DNA of 64,000 nt from Geoanaerobacter sp964528055 (GCA_964528055.1 CAZGQM010000016.1:1-64000); one strand, 5' to 3'. Shown: positions 1 to 9,607, counted from the stretch's first letter. Notes: generated by a model not told the origin, from the letters alone. Numbers and translations: made by a program.

Positions 1-91
<91 letters not shown>

Positions 92-100
92 ATTATTACA

Positions 101-140
101 AAACGCCCCGCTTCTCAAATGAGAGGCGGGGCGTTTTCTT
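101..140 (+). terminator. Intrinsic terminator of the rRNA operon
   Basis: A 16-bp stem (AAACGCCCCGCTTCTC against GAGAGGCGGGGCGTTT, one G-U pair) with an AAAT loop ends in a T-rich tract. It sits ten bases after the 5S rRNA. Confidence 0.93.
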
Positions 141-362
141 GTCGCTGCTTTGAAAGAAATAAAGACGCCACATTAGGCAAGAAGATAGTGAAGTGACCTC
201 AGAACCAATGGCTAATCGCCGCTCTCCTTGACGTCGTAAAATTTACAGAGCTACGCAATTAGATCATGTCCGCTGTTCTAATCTGCAGACCCATTTTTAT
301 GTCGCAACTATTTAAATCTGTAATATGTCTTGATCTATATGTAACCGATTTTCGACCTTGCA

Positions 363-2618
363 CTAGCATGTTATTGGCAACTCGATAATGAATCTTGTGC
401 CTTTTGGATAATTGTCTTTAACTCTTATAAAGCCATTATGGTCAGAAACTATCGTACTTACGATGGCAAGACCAAGTCCTGTTCCAGCTTTCTTTGTTGA
501 AAAATATGGCTCAAAGAGACGTTGCCTGTCTTCTGGTGTAATTCCATGGCCGTTATCAGCAACAGTGCAGACAGCAATGTTTAGTTCTTTATTGTATAAG
601 CTTTCAACTGAGATCTCTCCTGACCCATCAACCGCTGAAACCGCATTCTCAAGAAGATTTATAAAAACCCGTTTAATCTGGTCATGGTCAAGCATGAACG
701 GTGGTATTGAATCGGCTGAAGAGAATGAAAAAGTGATGTTTCGATGTGCCTCCTGATAGAGAGTCAACGCCTCTGAGATGATCTGATTGAGGTTGTTAAT
801 CGTGGGGTGGGAAGCAGGCATTCGGGCGAAATTTGAGAATTCATCAACGAGTGATTTTAATTCATCGACTGATTTTATAATCATCCCGGTACATTCGTCG
901 AAAATTGTTTCATCTTCACTAAAGCGACTAAGGTAACGTTTCCGTAGTCTTTGTGCTGATAGTTGAATCGGGGTTAAGGGGTTCTTTATTTCGTGGGCAA
1001 TACGGCGTGCAACCTCACGCCAGGCAGCCATCCGCTGCGCTTTCATGAGGTGTGTAAGATCATCGAATACTACGACGGTTCCAATGAAATCTTCATTATC
1101 ATCCCGTAGTACAGTCAAACTGATCATTAATGTCAAGAGTGAGTCTTTAAGTGGTAGTGATACCTGCTTACGAACGGAGTCTTGCTTTGATATGACTAAA
1201 TCACGCAGCATCTCTTTAACTATATCAAGGTAAGACGGTCGGAGAACCTCTCTGAAGTTTTTACCGGATACTTCTGCTGGTTGAATATTTAGCAGTCGCT
1301 GGGCGGACTTGTTAATAGTGGTGACATTTCCATCTTTGTCTACTGAGATAACGCCTGCAGTAACATTTCTAAGTACTGTTTCCATATATCGACGGCGCTG
1401 TTCAAGTTCCTGGTTGCTCCGGATTACCTCTTCAGTGGTCATTTTTAGCTTCAGTTGATTGTTTCTAAGGTCTTCGGTCATTTTATTGAAGGACGTTATC
1501 AGCATTCCGATTTCGTCGTTCCGCGTTTCCCCCAAGTGGATGTTTAGGTTCCCTTCGGCAACTTGCCGTGTAGCCATTGCAAGTTCCTGGATCGGGTTTG
1601 TCAGGCTCTTAGCGAGATATATCCCAAACCAGACTGCAAGAAAGGCAATGACCATAGTGATAAGAAAAAGAGTGAGAATGTAACCGGTAGTGATTGGTGT
1701 TTTGAGTATTTTTAGTTGTCTGAATTCGTTGTAAGAAGCACTAATCTCTTTCATTTTGCTTACTAGTGAATAAGGCACGTAATAGTTTACTACGACTACT
1801 CCTACTACATCCGATTGGTTCCATGTCGAATATACCGGTACAATTCCACGAATCAGGTCGGCCTTGCCGACTGAATTGATGCGAGTAAGTTCTTTACCGC
1901 GAAGGCCCACATTAATATCTTCAGAAGAAGGATTTGTGAACTCGCTGACAGGCAATCGCGGATTCGTTGCACGCGACAACTCTTCTCGCTGAGCGGAATA
2001 GACTTCTACAACTCCAAGATTATATTCCTTCTGTTTATTGCGGATGAGCTCCTTAAGCTGAGTGTGATTCTCATCGTTGAGAAGCTTTTGTTGTTTGATC
2101 TGCACACTTATCTGCTTACCATAATACAGCGCATTAGCAGCAGAGGTTTTATAGTAAATCTGCGCTACCTCAAGTGACTCACTTAGAGAGGTCTCCACCT
2201 GTTTATTGAACCAGTTTTGTATGCTGTTAGTTATGAACCCTGCAGAAACAAAGAATAGAATCATAGTTGGAACCAGAGAAAGACCAACGAAGGCAACTAC
2301 CAACTTAGTTCTCAGTTGAGCGCCGATAATATTTTGCTTTCTTTCGAGCAAGAGTTTGGCGACGTTTCTGGCAACCAAATATATTAGAAGTATTATAAGA
2401 AGAATTACGACGTTTATAATGCCAAAAATAAGTATATTGCTGCCGAGAGGAGCTTCAGAGCTCAACCTGGAGAGATGAAGCTCCGCAAAAGTAAAGGCGA
2501 TAATCAAAAACAGAGAAACAGCGATAATTATCGCTTCCCGCTTCCGTTTACGGATCTCTTTTGGGTGGAGATTGTGGAGCGTCGAGTTCGGTATCTGGGT
2601 ATCATCTTTGATGGACAT
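363..2618 (-). CDS. NtrY-type membrane sensor histidine kinase
   Basis: This is a membrane histidine kinase that should autophosphorylate and pass phosphate to an NtrC/NtrX-type regulator. Counted from the longest frame (TTG at 2654), there are hydrophobic segments near residues 41-60, 75-95, 117-140 and 322-347. An extracytoplasmic sensor loop lies between the last two. HAMP (~345-400) and PAS (~420-535) domains follow, then the H-box RRIAHEIKNPL with His554, an N-box (LLENAVSA), DNGHGI and GTGLGL. The TTG at 2654 and the ATG at 2618 both have poor ribosome sites; I prefer the ATG (751 aa). It lies downstream of lpxC on the same strand but is separated by a terminator. No regulator gene is adjacent; the NtrX-like gene at 21296 is a plausible partner. 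Confidence 0.9.
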   Translation of the reverse strand: MSIKDDTQIPNSTLHNLHPKEIRKRKREAIIIAVSLFLIIAFTFAELHLSRLSSEAPLGSNILIFGIINVVILLIILLIYLVARNVAKLLLERKQNIIGAQLRTKLVVAFVGLSLVPTMILFFVSAGFITNSIQNWFNKQVETSLSESLEVAQIYYKTSAANALYYGKQISVQIKQQKLLNDENHTQLKELIRNKQKEYNLGVVEVYSAQREELSRATNPRLPVSEFTNPSSEDINVGLRGKELTRINSVGKADLIRGIVPVYSTWNQSDVVGVVVVNYYVPYSLVSKMKEISASYNEFRQLKILKTPITTGYILTLFLITMVIAFLAVWFGIYLAKSLTNPIQELAMATRQVAEGNLNIHLGETRNDEIGMLITSFNKMTEDLRNNQLKLKMTTEEVIRSNQELEQRRRYMETVLRNVTAGVISVDKDGNVTTINKSAQRLLNIQPAEVSGKNFREVLRPSYLDIVKEMLRDLVISKQDSVRKQVSLPLKDSLLTLMISLTVLRDDNEDFIGTVVVFDDLTHLMKAQRMAAWREVARRIAHEIKNPLTPIQLSAQRLRKRYLSRFSEDETIFDECTGMIIKSVDELKSLVDEFSNFARMPASHPTINNLNQIISEALTLYQEAHRNITFSFSSADSIPPFMLDHDQIKRVFINLLENAVSAVDGSGEISVESLYNKELNIAVCTVADNGHGITPEDRQRLFEPYFSTKKAGTGLGLAIVSTIVSDHNGFIRVKDNYPKGTRFIIELPITC

Positions 2619-2671
2619 GGGATTACTTATAGACCATACATATTGGGAAGACAAGGTGAGTCATCTATAAA

Positions 2672-2700
2672 TAAAAAAAGCAGCCTTGAGCGGCTGCTAA
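2672..2700 (-). terminator. Intrinsic terminator after lpxC
   Basis: Read on the minus strand, AGCAGCC and GGCTGCT form a 7-bp stem around a six-base loop, followed by seven T's. It lies just past the lpxC stop codon and upstream of the NtrY-type kinase, so the kinase needs its own promoter or readthrough. Confidence 0.85.
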
Positions 2701-2725
2701 TGTGGGTGAAATTTGGAGTCAGTAA

Positions 2726-3646
2726 CTAGGCTTCTGACCATGCCAGACCTGGCATGGAGAGTGAAAAGGGGTTGGAGATAGTAAATCTCTCGCTGCCGTC
2801 TGAAAATTCCCAGCAATCCTTGCGTGCAAGCAGTTCGCTTACCAGGCGGTGATTTAGTTCATGACCTGATTTGTAGGCCTTTACATGGCCGATAATAGAG
2901 TGACCTGCTAGATATAGGTCGCCAATGGTATCGAGAATCTTATGTCGGACAAATTCATCGTCGAATCGTAAACCTTCTTCATTGAGAATTCTATCATTGG
3001 CAATGACGACAGCATTTTCAAGTGAACCGCCCTGAGCGAGTCCATTAGCTTTGAGCATCTCCACCTCTGCGAGGAAGCCGAAAGTGCGGGCTGACGAGAT
3101 ATCGGTGCAGAATGATTCCTCAGTGCATTTTGTCGATTTGAACTGATTGGTTATGCATGGATGGTTGAAACGCATGTCAAAGGAAACTCGGAAGTAGCGG
3201 GAAGGAATGATCGAAATCTTTTTATCGTTTTCCGTAATGGTGATTGGCTTACGTACAACAATGAACTTTCGAAGAGAAGAGAGCGTCTGGACCCCAGCAC
3301 GTGAAATTTCGCGTACAAAGGGGGCTGCACTACCGTCCATGATTGGTACTTCAGGTCCGTTGATGTTGATATGGACATTGTCTATGCCGCAGCCACGAAG
3401 GGCAGACATTATGTGCTCGATAGTGGCAACTGTGCTGCCCTGTTTGCCAATGGTCGTGGAGAGCCTTGTGTTTACAACATTTGCAGCAAGTGCTTCAATA
3501 GAGACTGCTGGCTTAAGGTCAGTCCGGTGAAATATGATTCCGGTTCCAGCTGTAGCGGGACGAAGAGTGACCGTTGTCTGAATGCCACTGTGTAGCCCTA
3601 TGCCGGACAATTCCAGTGGGTTCTTTATGGTTGTCTGAAAGGTCAT
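2726..3646 (-). CDS. lpxC: UDP-3-O-acyl-N-acetylglucosamine deacetylase
   Basis: LpxC performs the committed, zinc-dependent step of lipid A synthesis, removing the acetyl group from UDP-3-O-acyl-GlcNAc. The 306-residue length is normal. The zinc ligands are visible: His78 in TIEHIMSALRGCGIDN, and His235 and Asp239 in HKILDTIGDLYLAGH. The catalytic His262 is in SGHELNH. The frame is open 28 codons further upstream. The ATG at 3646 was chosen because GAGAAGGAT lies at proper spacing before it and the family's MxxQTTI start follows. A TATAAT element lies on the minus strand at 3671-3676. Confidence 0.97.
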   Translation of the reverse strand: MTFQTTIKNPLELSGIGLHSGIQTTVTLRPATAGTGIIFHRTDLKPAVSIEALAANVVNTRLSTTIGKQGSTVATIEHIMSALRGCGIDNVHININGPEVPIMDGSAAPFVREISRAGVQTLSSLRKFIVVRKPITITENDKKISIIPSRYFRVSFDMRFNHPCITNQFKSTKCTEESFCTDISSARTFGFLAEVEMLKANGLAQGGSLENAVVIANDRILNEEGLRFDDEFVRHKILDTIGDLYLAGHSIIGHVKAYKSGHELNHRLVSELLARKDCWEFSDGSERFTISNPFSLSMPGLAWSEA

Positions 3647-3838
3647 GGCAGATCCTTCTCGGTGAGTTTTATTATAAGGTTTAAATACTAAGCAATTTAC
3701 ACGCCAAATAGGATAGCAATTTGACGCCAAAAAAAGATAATGTAATTAGGTTGTTTGGTGTAGTTATGGGCGGAGTTGGTAGCACGAAGGAATCGGTGTT
3801 GCAAATAATCAAGCGTTAGTGTAGCAGGAATGCAACAC

Positions 3839-5524
3839 TTAAAGGCGACCGGATCGAATGATCGCTATGAGCCAGAGGAAACCGATCAACCCTGCTATGG
3901 TGTAACCGGTAAATGCGAAAAGAGGGAAGCCCATAAGTTTTGGCCCTTTATCGATCTGCATCACTATGGATGAACCGACGATCAAGGCGGCTATAATAAG
4001 GCTGGAGGAGAGGCGGTTGATCGATTTGTCTATTTCAGTGATTAGCCGGTCGAAGCCACGGTGTTCCAGGTCAATCTTGAACTTGCCTCGATTTACCCTG
4101 TTTAGGAATTCCCTGATATCTTTAGGTAGGTTGCGGGCAAGATGCAGGTAAGGCTTAAGATTTTCCGAAATAAATGCACTTATATTGCGTGGAGAAATGC
4201 GCCTTTTAAGAGCATTTTCAATAAAAGGACGCAGATGGCCTATCATATCAAAGGAGGGGTCTAGTTCACGCCCCATTCCTTCGACCGTGATCAGTGTCTT
4301 GGACAGGAGCATTAGGTCGGCTTGGAGCTTGATCTTGTGGGTGTTAACAATGTCGATGAAATCGAGAAATATCGGCCCGACTTCAATTTCACTTATTGGA
4401 ATGTCATAGTAGCTGTCAATGAAGTCTGACAGGTCGCGGCGCAATGCCCTGGTGTTAAGCGCATCGGTGATGTCACCGGCTTGGAGGAGCAGTGTGATAA
4501 CCTCATCCACGTCCCGCTTTATAATTGCTATTAATATGTCAAGGAGGTAGTTTTTCAGCTGCTCGTCGAGTCTTCCGACCATTCCGTAATCGAGAAGGCA
4601 GATTACATTGTCTGGCAGAATGAAGACATTTCCTGGATGAGGGTCTCCATGGAAAAAACCATCTTCTAGAACCATCTTCAGAATTGCGTCGGCACCACGT
4701 TTTGCGATTATATGCAGATCCAAGCCTGCTTCAAGCAGCGCTTCGTGACTCGATACCTTTATGCCGTCTATGAACTCCAGAGTAAGAATTCCGTGGGAGG
4801 ATGCGTTCCAGAAAACCTTTGGGAAGTAAAGAGTGTCATTTTCCACAAAATTAGAGGCAATTTTTTCTATGGTATGCCCTTCACGGGAGAAATCCATCTC
4901 TCGTCGAATGATCCTGGAAAACTCCCGAACAAGTGCAAGAGGTTCGTACACATCGGTATTCGAGAGATGTTTTTCAATTAAATGGGCCAGCCATATCAGA
5001 GCATCGATGTCCGTCTCTACAAGTTCGACGATGTTTGGCCTTCGGACCTTGACTACAACATCTTCACCTGTTCTCAGGGTCGCTCTGTGGACCTGAGCTA
5101 TGGATGCTGCAGCAATCGGGACTGGGTCAAATTCAGAGTAATAGAACTCGACGTCACCTTTTAGTTCGCTGCGTATCTGGTCACGAACCTCTTCAATGCT
5201 GAAAGGAGGGACCATGTCTTGCAATTTGGAGAATTCCAGCACGTATGCGCGGGGTATGATGTCTGGCCGGGTTGAGAGGATCTGCCCTAGCTTGACAAAA
5301 GTGGGGCCTAACTCTTCAAGCGCCAGGCGCATCCGCTCAGCCGGGGAAAAAGCAGCCAGCTTTACTTCTGGGCGCCTAAGTATACGTCTTCCTTTAGCCG
5401 CCATATGGGATATGTTCAAATATACCAGTAGGTGGTCGAATCCGTACTTAAAGAGAATCCGGATGATCTGACGGTATCGTCTGACTGTTCGGATATTGCG
5501 GTTGAATTGGATGATATTCAGCAT
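3839..5524 (-). CDS. ubiB: UbiB/ABC1 family atypical kinase
   Basis: This is a member of the ABC1/UbiB protein-kinase-like family, which supports isoprenoid quinone synthesis or membrane lipid handling. The 561 residues contain the family's KLGQILSTRPD motif, the alanine-rich loop AAASIAQVHRA, the lysine strand VVVKVRRP, the catalytic HGDPHPGN and the metal-binding LLDYG. Two hydrophobic C-terminal helices (about 500-560) anchor it in the inner membrane. In a menaquinone-using anaerobe it would act on menaquinone or a related prenyl lipid (inference). It starts 20 bases after the phasin-like gene. Its ribosome site is weak, which suggests translational coupling. Confidence 0.9.
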   Translation of the reverse strand: MLNIIQFNRNIRTVRRYRQIIRILFKYGFDHLLVYLNISHMAAKGRRILRRPEVKLAAFSPAERMRLALEELGPTFVKLGQILSTRPDIIPRAYVLEFSKLQDMVPPFSIEEVRDQIRSELKGDVEFYYSEFDPVPIAAASIAQVHRATLRTGEDVVVKVRRPNIVELVETDIDALIWLAHLIEKHLSNTDVYEPLALVREFSRIIRREMDFSREGHTIEKIASNFVENDTLYFPKVFWNASSHGILTLEFIDGIKVSSHEALLEAGLDLHIIAKRGADAILKMVLEDGFFHGDPHPGNVFILPDNVICLLDYGMVGRLDEQLKNYLLDILIAIIKRDVDEVITLLLQAGDITDALNTRALRRDLSDFIDSYYDIPISEIEVGPIFLDFIDIVNTHKIKLQADLMLLSKTLITVEGMGRELDPSFDMIGHLRPFIENALKRRISPRNISAFISENLKPYLHLARNLPKDIREFLNRVNRGKFKIDLEHRGFDRLITEIDKSINRLSSSLIIAALIVGSSIVMQIDKGPKLMGFPLFAFTGYTIAGLIGFLWLIAIIRSGRL

Positions 5525-5544
5525 GCGTAAGCGGCTTATTGAGC

Positions 5545-5835
5545 TTAAAGCCTTTTCTCCAGTTCCTCAACCCGTTTAAGCAGCCGCTCGTAGTCTTCAC
5601 GCGGGACCAGTCCGATCCTGTCGATAACCTTCTTTACCTCCTGTTCGGCAATCTCTGTGACCTTCTGGCGGCTTTCCTTGGCCATGTTCTGCATTTTTTC
5701 CAGAAACGCCTTCCCCTCTTCCTCATTTATCTTGAAACGATCTTTGAGATCTTTAACAAGTTCTTCAGCCATTTTCTGTGTCATTGCAATTGCTCCAATC
5801 CCTGACAAGAAAGCTTTTTCGAACAATTCAAGCAT
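5545..5835 (-). CDS. Phasin-like / small coiled-coil protein
   Basis: A 96-residue helical protein resembling phasin-superfamily proteins. It has a short hydrophobic stretch near residues 5-20 (FEKAFLSGIGAIAMTQ) followed by a long charged amphipathic coil to the C terminus. A very good ribosome site (AAGGAGG) precedes the ATG at 5835. Phasins coat polyhydroxyalkanoate granules, but no PHA synthase gene is seen here. A granule role is therefore only a family inference; a coiled-coil partner of UbiB is another possibility. Confidence 0.75.
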   Translation of the reverse strand: MLELFEKAFLSGIGAIAMTQKMAEELVKDLKDRFKINEEEGKAFLEKMQNMAKESRQKVTEIAEQEVKKVIDRIGLVPREDYERLLKRVEELEKRL

Positions 5836-5942
5836 GGTGTGCCTCCTTAGCGTACGATCAATATGAAATGAGTAGCTGTAACGGTATCAAAGGTTGACGT
5901 AATTTCAAGCATGGTACGGTGAATGCTGAAGTGAGTGCCTGT

Positions 5943-6161
5943 TTATCTGCGGAATAGCCATAGTATGATGGAGAGGATAAGAGATAAAAGGATGCTGGTG
6001 GCGAGAGGAAAGTAGAAGGTGAGATTATCCTTCTTGATGAAGATATCTCCAGGCAGGCGGCCAAGCCAGGGGATTTTGCCTGACAGGGTTATCAATATGC
6101 CGATCACGACCAGCAGTAATCCAATTATAATGAGTGATTTGCCGAGACCAGGTATATTTAT
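5943..6161 (-). CDS. DUF2905 membrane protein with non-canonical start
   Basis: The minus-strand frame between queH and the phasin-like gene encodes a DUF2905 protein. It starts NIPGLGKSLIIIGLLLVVIG, followed by the conserved loop GKIPWLGRLPGDI. A second helix ends in LWLFRR and TAA at 5943. Two transmembrane helices with the PGD loop are the hallmark of the family, whose function is unknown. No ATG, GTG or TTG lies before the first helix. The frame is open upstream only to a TAG inside queH. The best start candidates are ATA codons at 6161 and 6155, the former overlapping the queH stop, so translation may depend on termination of queH. Gene callers will miss it. Confidence 0.75.
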   Translation of the reverse strand: MNIPGLGKSLIIIGLLLVVIGILITLSGKIPWLGRLPGDIFIKKDNLTFYFPLATSILLSLILSIILWLFRR

Positions 6162-6697
6162 TTCAGCGCCTGCTGCACGTAACGCTCTTTCTCGCTATAG
6201 ATGCAACCGCAGTACTGCTGTCTGTACAACCCCAATTCCTTTGATATGCGTATCCCCTGTTGCCATCCACGCCGGTAATCGTCGTAATGGAAAGCGATGC
6301 CATGCTGTCTGCCCAGCTCTTCGCCAATCTTCCGGATCAGGTCATGTTGCTGATAACGGCTGTACAAAAGTGTTGATGTATAAGAGTCAAAGTTGTTTTC
6401 TGCTGCAGTCTTTGCAGCTGCGTCAAGTCGGGAGGTATAGCAGTAAGTGCAGCGGAGGGCCGGTTCCTTCGAGACTGCGGTCAGGAACTCTTCAAGCCTG
6501 TACTCGTCGCGGATGATCAGCTCTAGGTTGATCTGCCTCGAATACTCCCTCACCGTGTCAAAGCGTTTCAGGTACTCCTGATATGGGTGAATGTTGTGAT
6601 TGAAAAAAAAGCCGGTCACCTCATGGCCTGCTGCCTGCAGTTCTTTATAAGGATATATGGCACAGGGGGCACAGCATATCTGCAGCAGCATTTTCAT
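6158..6697 (-). CDS. queH: Epoxyqueuosine reductase QueH
   Basis: QueH reduces epoxyqueuosine to queuosine at the tRNA wobble position, the last step of queuosine synthesis. It is the non-B12, iron-sulfur alternative to QueG. The 179 residues carry the family's cysteine signatures: Cys8-Cys9-x2-Cys12 (ICCAPC), Cys83-x2-Cys86 (RCTYCY) and Cys163-x-Cys165 (YCGCIYSE). The start overlaps the stop of the upstream DnaA-like gene by four bases, which indicates translational coupling. Confidence 0.93.
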   Translation of the reverse strand: MKMLLQICCAPCAIYPYKELQAAGHEVTGFFFNHNIHPYQEYLKRFDTVREYSRQINLELIIRDEYRLEEFLTAVSKEPALRCTYCYTSRLDAAAKTAAENNFDSYTSTLLYSRYQQHDLIRKIGEELGRQHGIAFHYDDYRRGWQQGIRISKELGLYRQQYCGCIYSEKERYVQQALK

Positions 6698-7425
6698 GGC
6701 GATATTTCTTCCTCAGACAGTAGCTCGCTTGCAAGGCGTAGAGAGACCTTGCGTCCTGTGGCAAGTGCATGGTGAACTATCTTGTCCAGAGTTTCGATCA
6801 GTGTCGGAATGTCTCTCGGGAGATGTCGCAGCAAGTAGATGATTAGATCGTCCGAAAGTAGTATCTGGCGGTCGTTTGCAAGTTTCTGCATGATCATCCT
6901 GCGCGATTCGTCGTCCGATACGTCAACTCGTCCGACCAGTCCCCATAGGAGGCGTGACACAAGGTGGTCGTCCAGGTTCGGCAGTTCTTTTGGAGGAAGC
7001 TTGCCAGTAATCACAACCGGTCTTGAACTGCCGTGATAGTCATTGAACATCTGCCAAAGCTGAACCTTGACGGAGTGGTCTGGAGGGATCAGGTGGATGT
7101 CATCAAGGAGAAGAGCGGGTGAACCATGAAATCGCCGGTGGAGGAGAGAGCTTATGGTCTGAGGAGAAACCCCGGGAGTCTCTCTAAAGGAAAAAATAGG
7201 TAATGGATTTGATAGCTGTAAACTCTTTGCCATAGCCTCGGCGCAGGCCTCAAGAAGGTGGGTCTTTCCCGAGCCTGACAGTCCGTAAAGGTAGAGGAGC
7301 TTTTCAGCACCCACTGGATCGCTAAGACGTTGCGTCAAACGGAAGGCTGTTTCGTTTCCTGTACAGACCACGTAGTTTGCAAAACTGTAGCGTGGAATTA
7401 TGGGAAAGTCTAGTACCAGTTGCAT
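6694..7425 (-). CDS. DnaA/Hda-like AAA+ ATPase
   Basis: A 243-residue protein related to the AAA+ domain of DnaA and to Hda, without the DnaA C-terminal DNA-binding domain. It starts MQLVLDFP, a clamp-binding-like QxxLDF element typical of Hda. Walker A (GLSGSGKTHL) and Walker B (LLLDDIHL) motifs follow. A role in regulating initiation at the replication clamp is inferred from the family. The open frame extends upstream into ruvB; the ATG at 7425 was chosen because it begins one base after the ruvB stop and gives the standard Hda N terminus. Confidence 0.85.
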   Translation of the reverse strand: MQLVLDFPIIPRYSFANYVVCTGNETAFRLTQRLSDPVGAEKLLYLYGLSGSGKTHLLEACAEAMAKSLQLSNPLPIFSFRETPGVSPQTISSLLHRRFHGSPALLLDDIHLIPPDHSVKVQLWQMFNDYHGSSRPVVITGKLPPKELPNLDDHLVSRLLWGLVGRVDVSDDESRRMIMQKLANDRQILLSDDLIIYLLRHLPRDIPTLIETLDKIVHHALATGRKVSLRLASELLSEEEISP

Positions 7426-7426
7426 A

Positions 7427-8443
7427 TCAGAAAAGGCTTCCTTGGGGCACTGCCGGGGCAGGTCGTTGAAAGTGCCGGTAGGCTGCAGGAGTAGCGACAC
7501 GTCCACGTGGTGTGCGATTAAGAAACCCCTGCTGAATAAGAAACGGTTCAATCACGTCTTCGATAGTGCCGCTCTCTTCGCAGACCGCCGCTGCAAGGGT
7601 CTCTAGCCCAACAGGTCCGCCTCCGAATTTATCTATTATGGTCAATAGGACGGTCCGGTCCATGTGGTCGAAGCCCATGGCGTCCACTTCCAAAAGAAGC
7701 AGGGCACCATGCACTACTTCAACGGTGATTATGCCGTCGGCTTTTACTTGGGCAAAGTCGCGTACACGGCGGAGAAGGCGGTTGGCGATGCGGGGGGTCC
7801 CTCGACAACGCCGGGAGAGTTCCAGCGATCCTTCTGGTTCAATATGAATGCCTAGTATTTTTGCAGAGCGGGTCACGATTGTTGCCAGCTCAGCATGTGT
7901 GTAAAACTCAAGTCGTGAGATGACACCGAACCGGTCCCTGAGTGGTGAGGATAAGAGACCGGCCCTGGTGGTGGCCCCGACGAGAGTGAATCTCGGAAGG
8001 TCAAGCTTTATGGTCCGGGCGCTCGGGCCTTGGCCAATAATGATATCCAGCTGGAAATCTTCCATGGCGGGGTAGAGGATCTCTTCGACAACGTGCGAAA
8101 GGCGGTGTATTTCATCTATGAAGAGGACATCGTTGTGATCCAGATTGGTGAGGATAGCGGCTAGGTCCCCTGGTCGTTCAATAACAGGACCAGAGGTCGA
8201 CTTAATGTTTACTCCCATCTCGCAGGCAATTATGTTGGCAAGCGTAGTCTTTCCAAGCCCTGGAGGTCCGTACAGAAGTACGTGGTCAAGTGCCTCGCTT
8301 CGCCTCCTGGCGGCATCGATGAAAACCCGCAGGTTCCCCTTTGCCTTTTCCTGCCCGATGTAATCATCAAGCGCCTTTGGGCGGAGCGATGTCTCGATAA
8401 AGACATCTTCTTCGATTATGTCTGGAGTGATGATCCGATTCAT
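7427..8443 (-). CDS. ruvB: Holliday junction branch migration helicase RuvB
   Basis: RuvB is the hexameric AAA+ motor that drives Holliday junction branch migration with RuvA. The length of 338 residues is typical. Visible motifs are the N-terminal RPKALDDYIGQ, Walker A GPPGLGKTT, Walker B VLFIDEIHRL, sensor 1 GATTRAG and the C-terminal winged-helix segment RTPRGR. It follows ruvA in the conserved ruvC-ruvA-ruvB order with a 29-base gap. Confidence 0.98.
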   Translation of the reverse strand: MNRIITPDIIEEDVFIETSLRPKALDDYIGQEKAKGNLRVFIDAARRRSEALDHVLLYGPPGLGKTTLANIIACEMGVNIKSTSGPVIERPGDLAAILTNLDHNDVLFIDEIHRLSHVVEEILYPAMEDFQLDIIIGQGPSARTIKLDLPRFTLVGATTRAGLLSSPLRDRFGVISRLEFYTHAELATIVTRSAKILGIHIEPEGSLELSRRCRGTPRIANRLLRRVRDFAQVKADGIITVEVVHGALLLLEVDAMGFDHMDRTVLLTIIDKFGGGPVGLETLAAAVCEESGTIEDVIEPFLIQQGFLNRTPRGRVATPAAYRHFQRPAPAVPQGSLF

Positions 8444-8472
8444 ATTTGTCGTGTGCTATAAGGTAGTATCTG

Positions 8473-9069
8473 CTATTTCATGAGTCTCTTAAGCGCTAGT
8501 TTCAAGACCTCTTCCATGGGGGTATCCGAGGGGGTGTCAAGTTCATCAATGATTTTGTGAACCTGTGTTTCCTTGTAGCCAAGATTTACAAGGGCTGACG
8601 CGACATCGTCCCGGATACCGACAGGTGCAGATGCGATGGTTGCATGGGCAGGAAATGCAAGGTCGAGCCGAGCGATCTTGTCCTTCAATTCAAGTACTAG
8701 ACGTTCTGATGTTTTTTTGCCAATGCCGGGGATTGAGGATAGTCTGGCAAGATCGCCACGGGTCAGGGCGGTTATAAGATGTTCAACCTGGCAGTTGGAG
8801 AGTATGTCTCGTGCGAGTTTGGGGCCGATACCGGAAACAGAAAGAAGAAGCTGGAAAACGCGTTTTTCCACAGCGGAGCGAAAGCCGTAGAGATGTATGG
8901 AATCCTCTTTTACGTGAGTATGGATGTGAAGGGTTGTCGTTCCTCCCTCATCGGGAAGCTCAAAGTAAGTTGAGAATGGAATCTGGACGCGGTAACCCAC
9001 TCCTCCTACATCCAGGATAAGTGTATCTGGTGTCTTGTGGGCAACCCTTCCGGTCAGGAGTGCAATCAT
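8473..9069 (-). CDS. ruvA: Holliday junction DNA-binding protein RuvA
   Basis: RuvA binds the four-way junction and loads RuvB. The 198-residue protein has the N-terminal OB fold (MIALLTGRV), two helix-hairpin-helix motifs (VSGIGPKLA and IPGIGKKTSERL) and the C-terminal RuvB-contacting three-helix domain. Its ATG overlaps the ruvC stop (ATGA). Confidence 0.98.
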   Translation of the reverse strand: MIALLTGRVAHKTPDTLILDVGGVGYRVQIPFSTYFELPDEGGTTTLHIHTHVKEDSIHLYGFRSAVEKRVFQLLLSVSGIGPKLARDILSNCQVEHLITALTRGDLARLSSIPGIGKKTSERLVLELKDKIARLDLAFPAHATIASAPVGIRDDVASALVNLGYKETQVHKIIDELDTPSDTPMEEVLKLALKRLMK

Positions 9070-9557
9070 GGGTGTTTCCCAATACTGAATGGCCCTGCTG
9101 AGTGAGCATGACAGATGGCTATTGCCAAGGCGTCAGAAGCATCGGCCTGGGCTATTTCCGGAAGATTGAGCAGGACCTTAACCATTTGCTGGACCTGTTC
9201 CTTGGCTGCCCTGCCATGGCCGACTACTGACTGCTTGACCTGTAGGGCTGAATATTCGAAGACCGTAAGTCCTGCAGTGGCTCCTGCAACAATGGCTACT
9301 CCACGTGCCTGTCCGAGTTTGAGGGCACTCTGGACGTTTGTGGAGAAGAATACCTGCTCTACAGCCATTACATCGGGTTGATACCGGGCTATGACTTCAG
9401 CAAGACCGTGAAATATCTGTAACAGACGTGTTGGGAAGTCGGCGTTCGCAGTGGTGAAGATGGCTCCGTTGTCCACGTGATGAAGACGGTTGCCTTCTTT
9501 TCTGATAATGCCGTATCCTGTGGCGCGTGAGCCGGGGTCTATACCAATAACTTTCAT
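9066..9557 (-). CDS. ruvC: Crossover junction endodeoxyribonuclease RuvC
   Basis: RuvC resolves Holliday junctions by symmetric nicking. The RNase H-like acidic residues are visible: Asp7 in IGIDPGSRATGYG, Glu67 in AVEQVFF, and Asp139/Asp142 in ADASDALAIAICH. The length of 163 residues is standard. It is the first ruv gene of the operon and lies 50 bases downstream of yebC. Confidence 0.98.
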   Translation of the reverse strand: MKVIGIDPGSRATGYGIIRKEGNRLHHVDNGAIFTTANADFPTRLLQIFHGLAEVIARYQPDVMAVEQVFFSTNVQSALKLGQARGVAIVAGATAGLTVFEYSALQVKQSVVGHGRAAKEQVQQMVKVLLNLPEIAQADASDALAIAICHAHSAGPFSIGKHP

Positions 9558-9607
9558 GTGACTCCGACAAAAATTGGATGGACGGAACTATGTCCCGTCC
9601 GAGGTGG

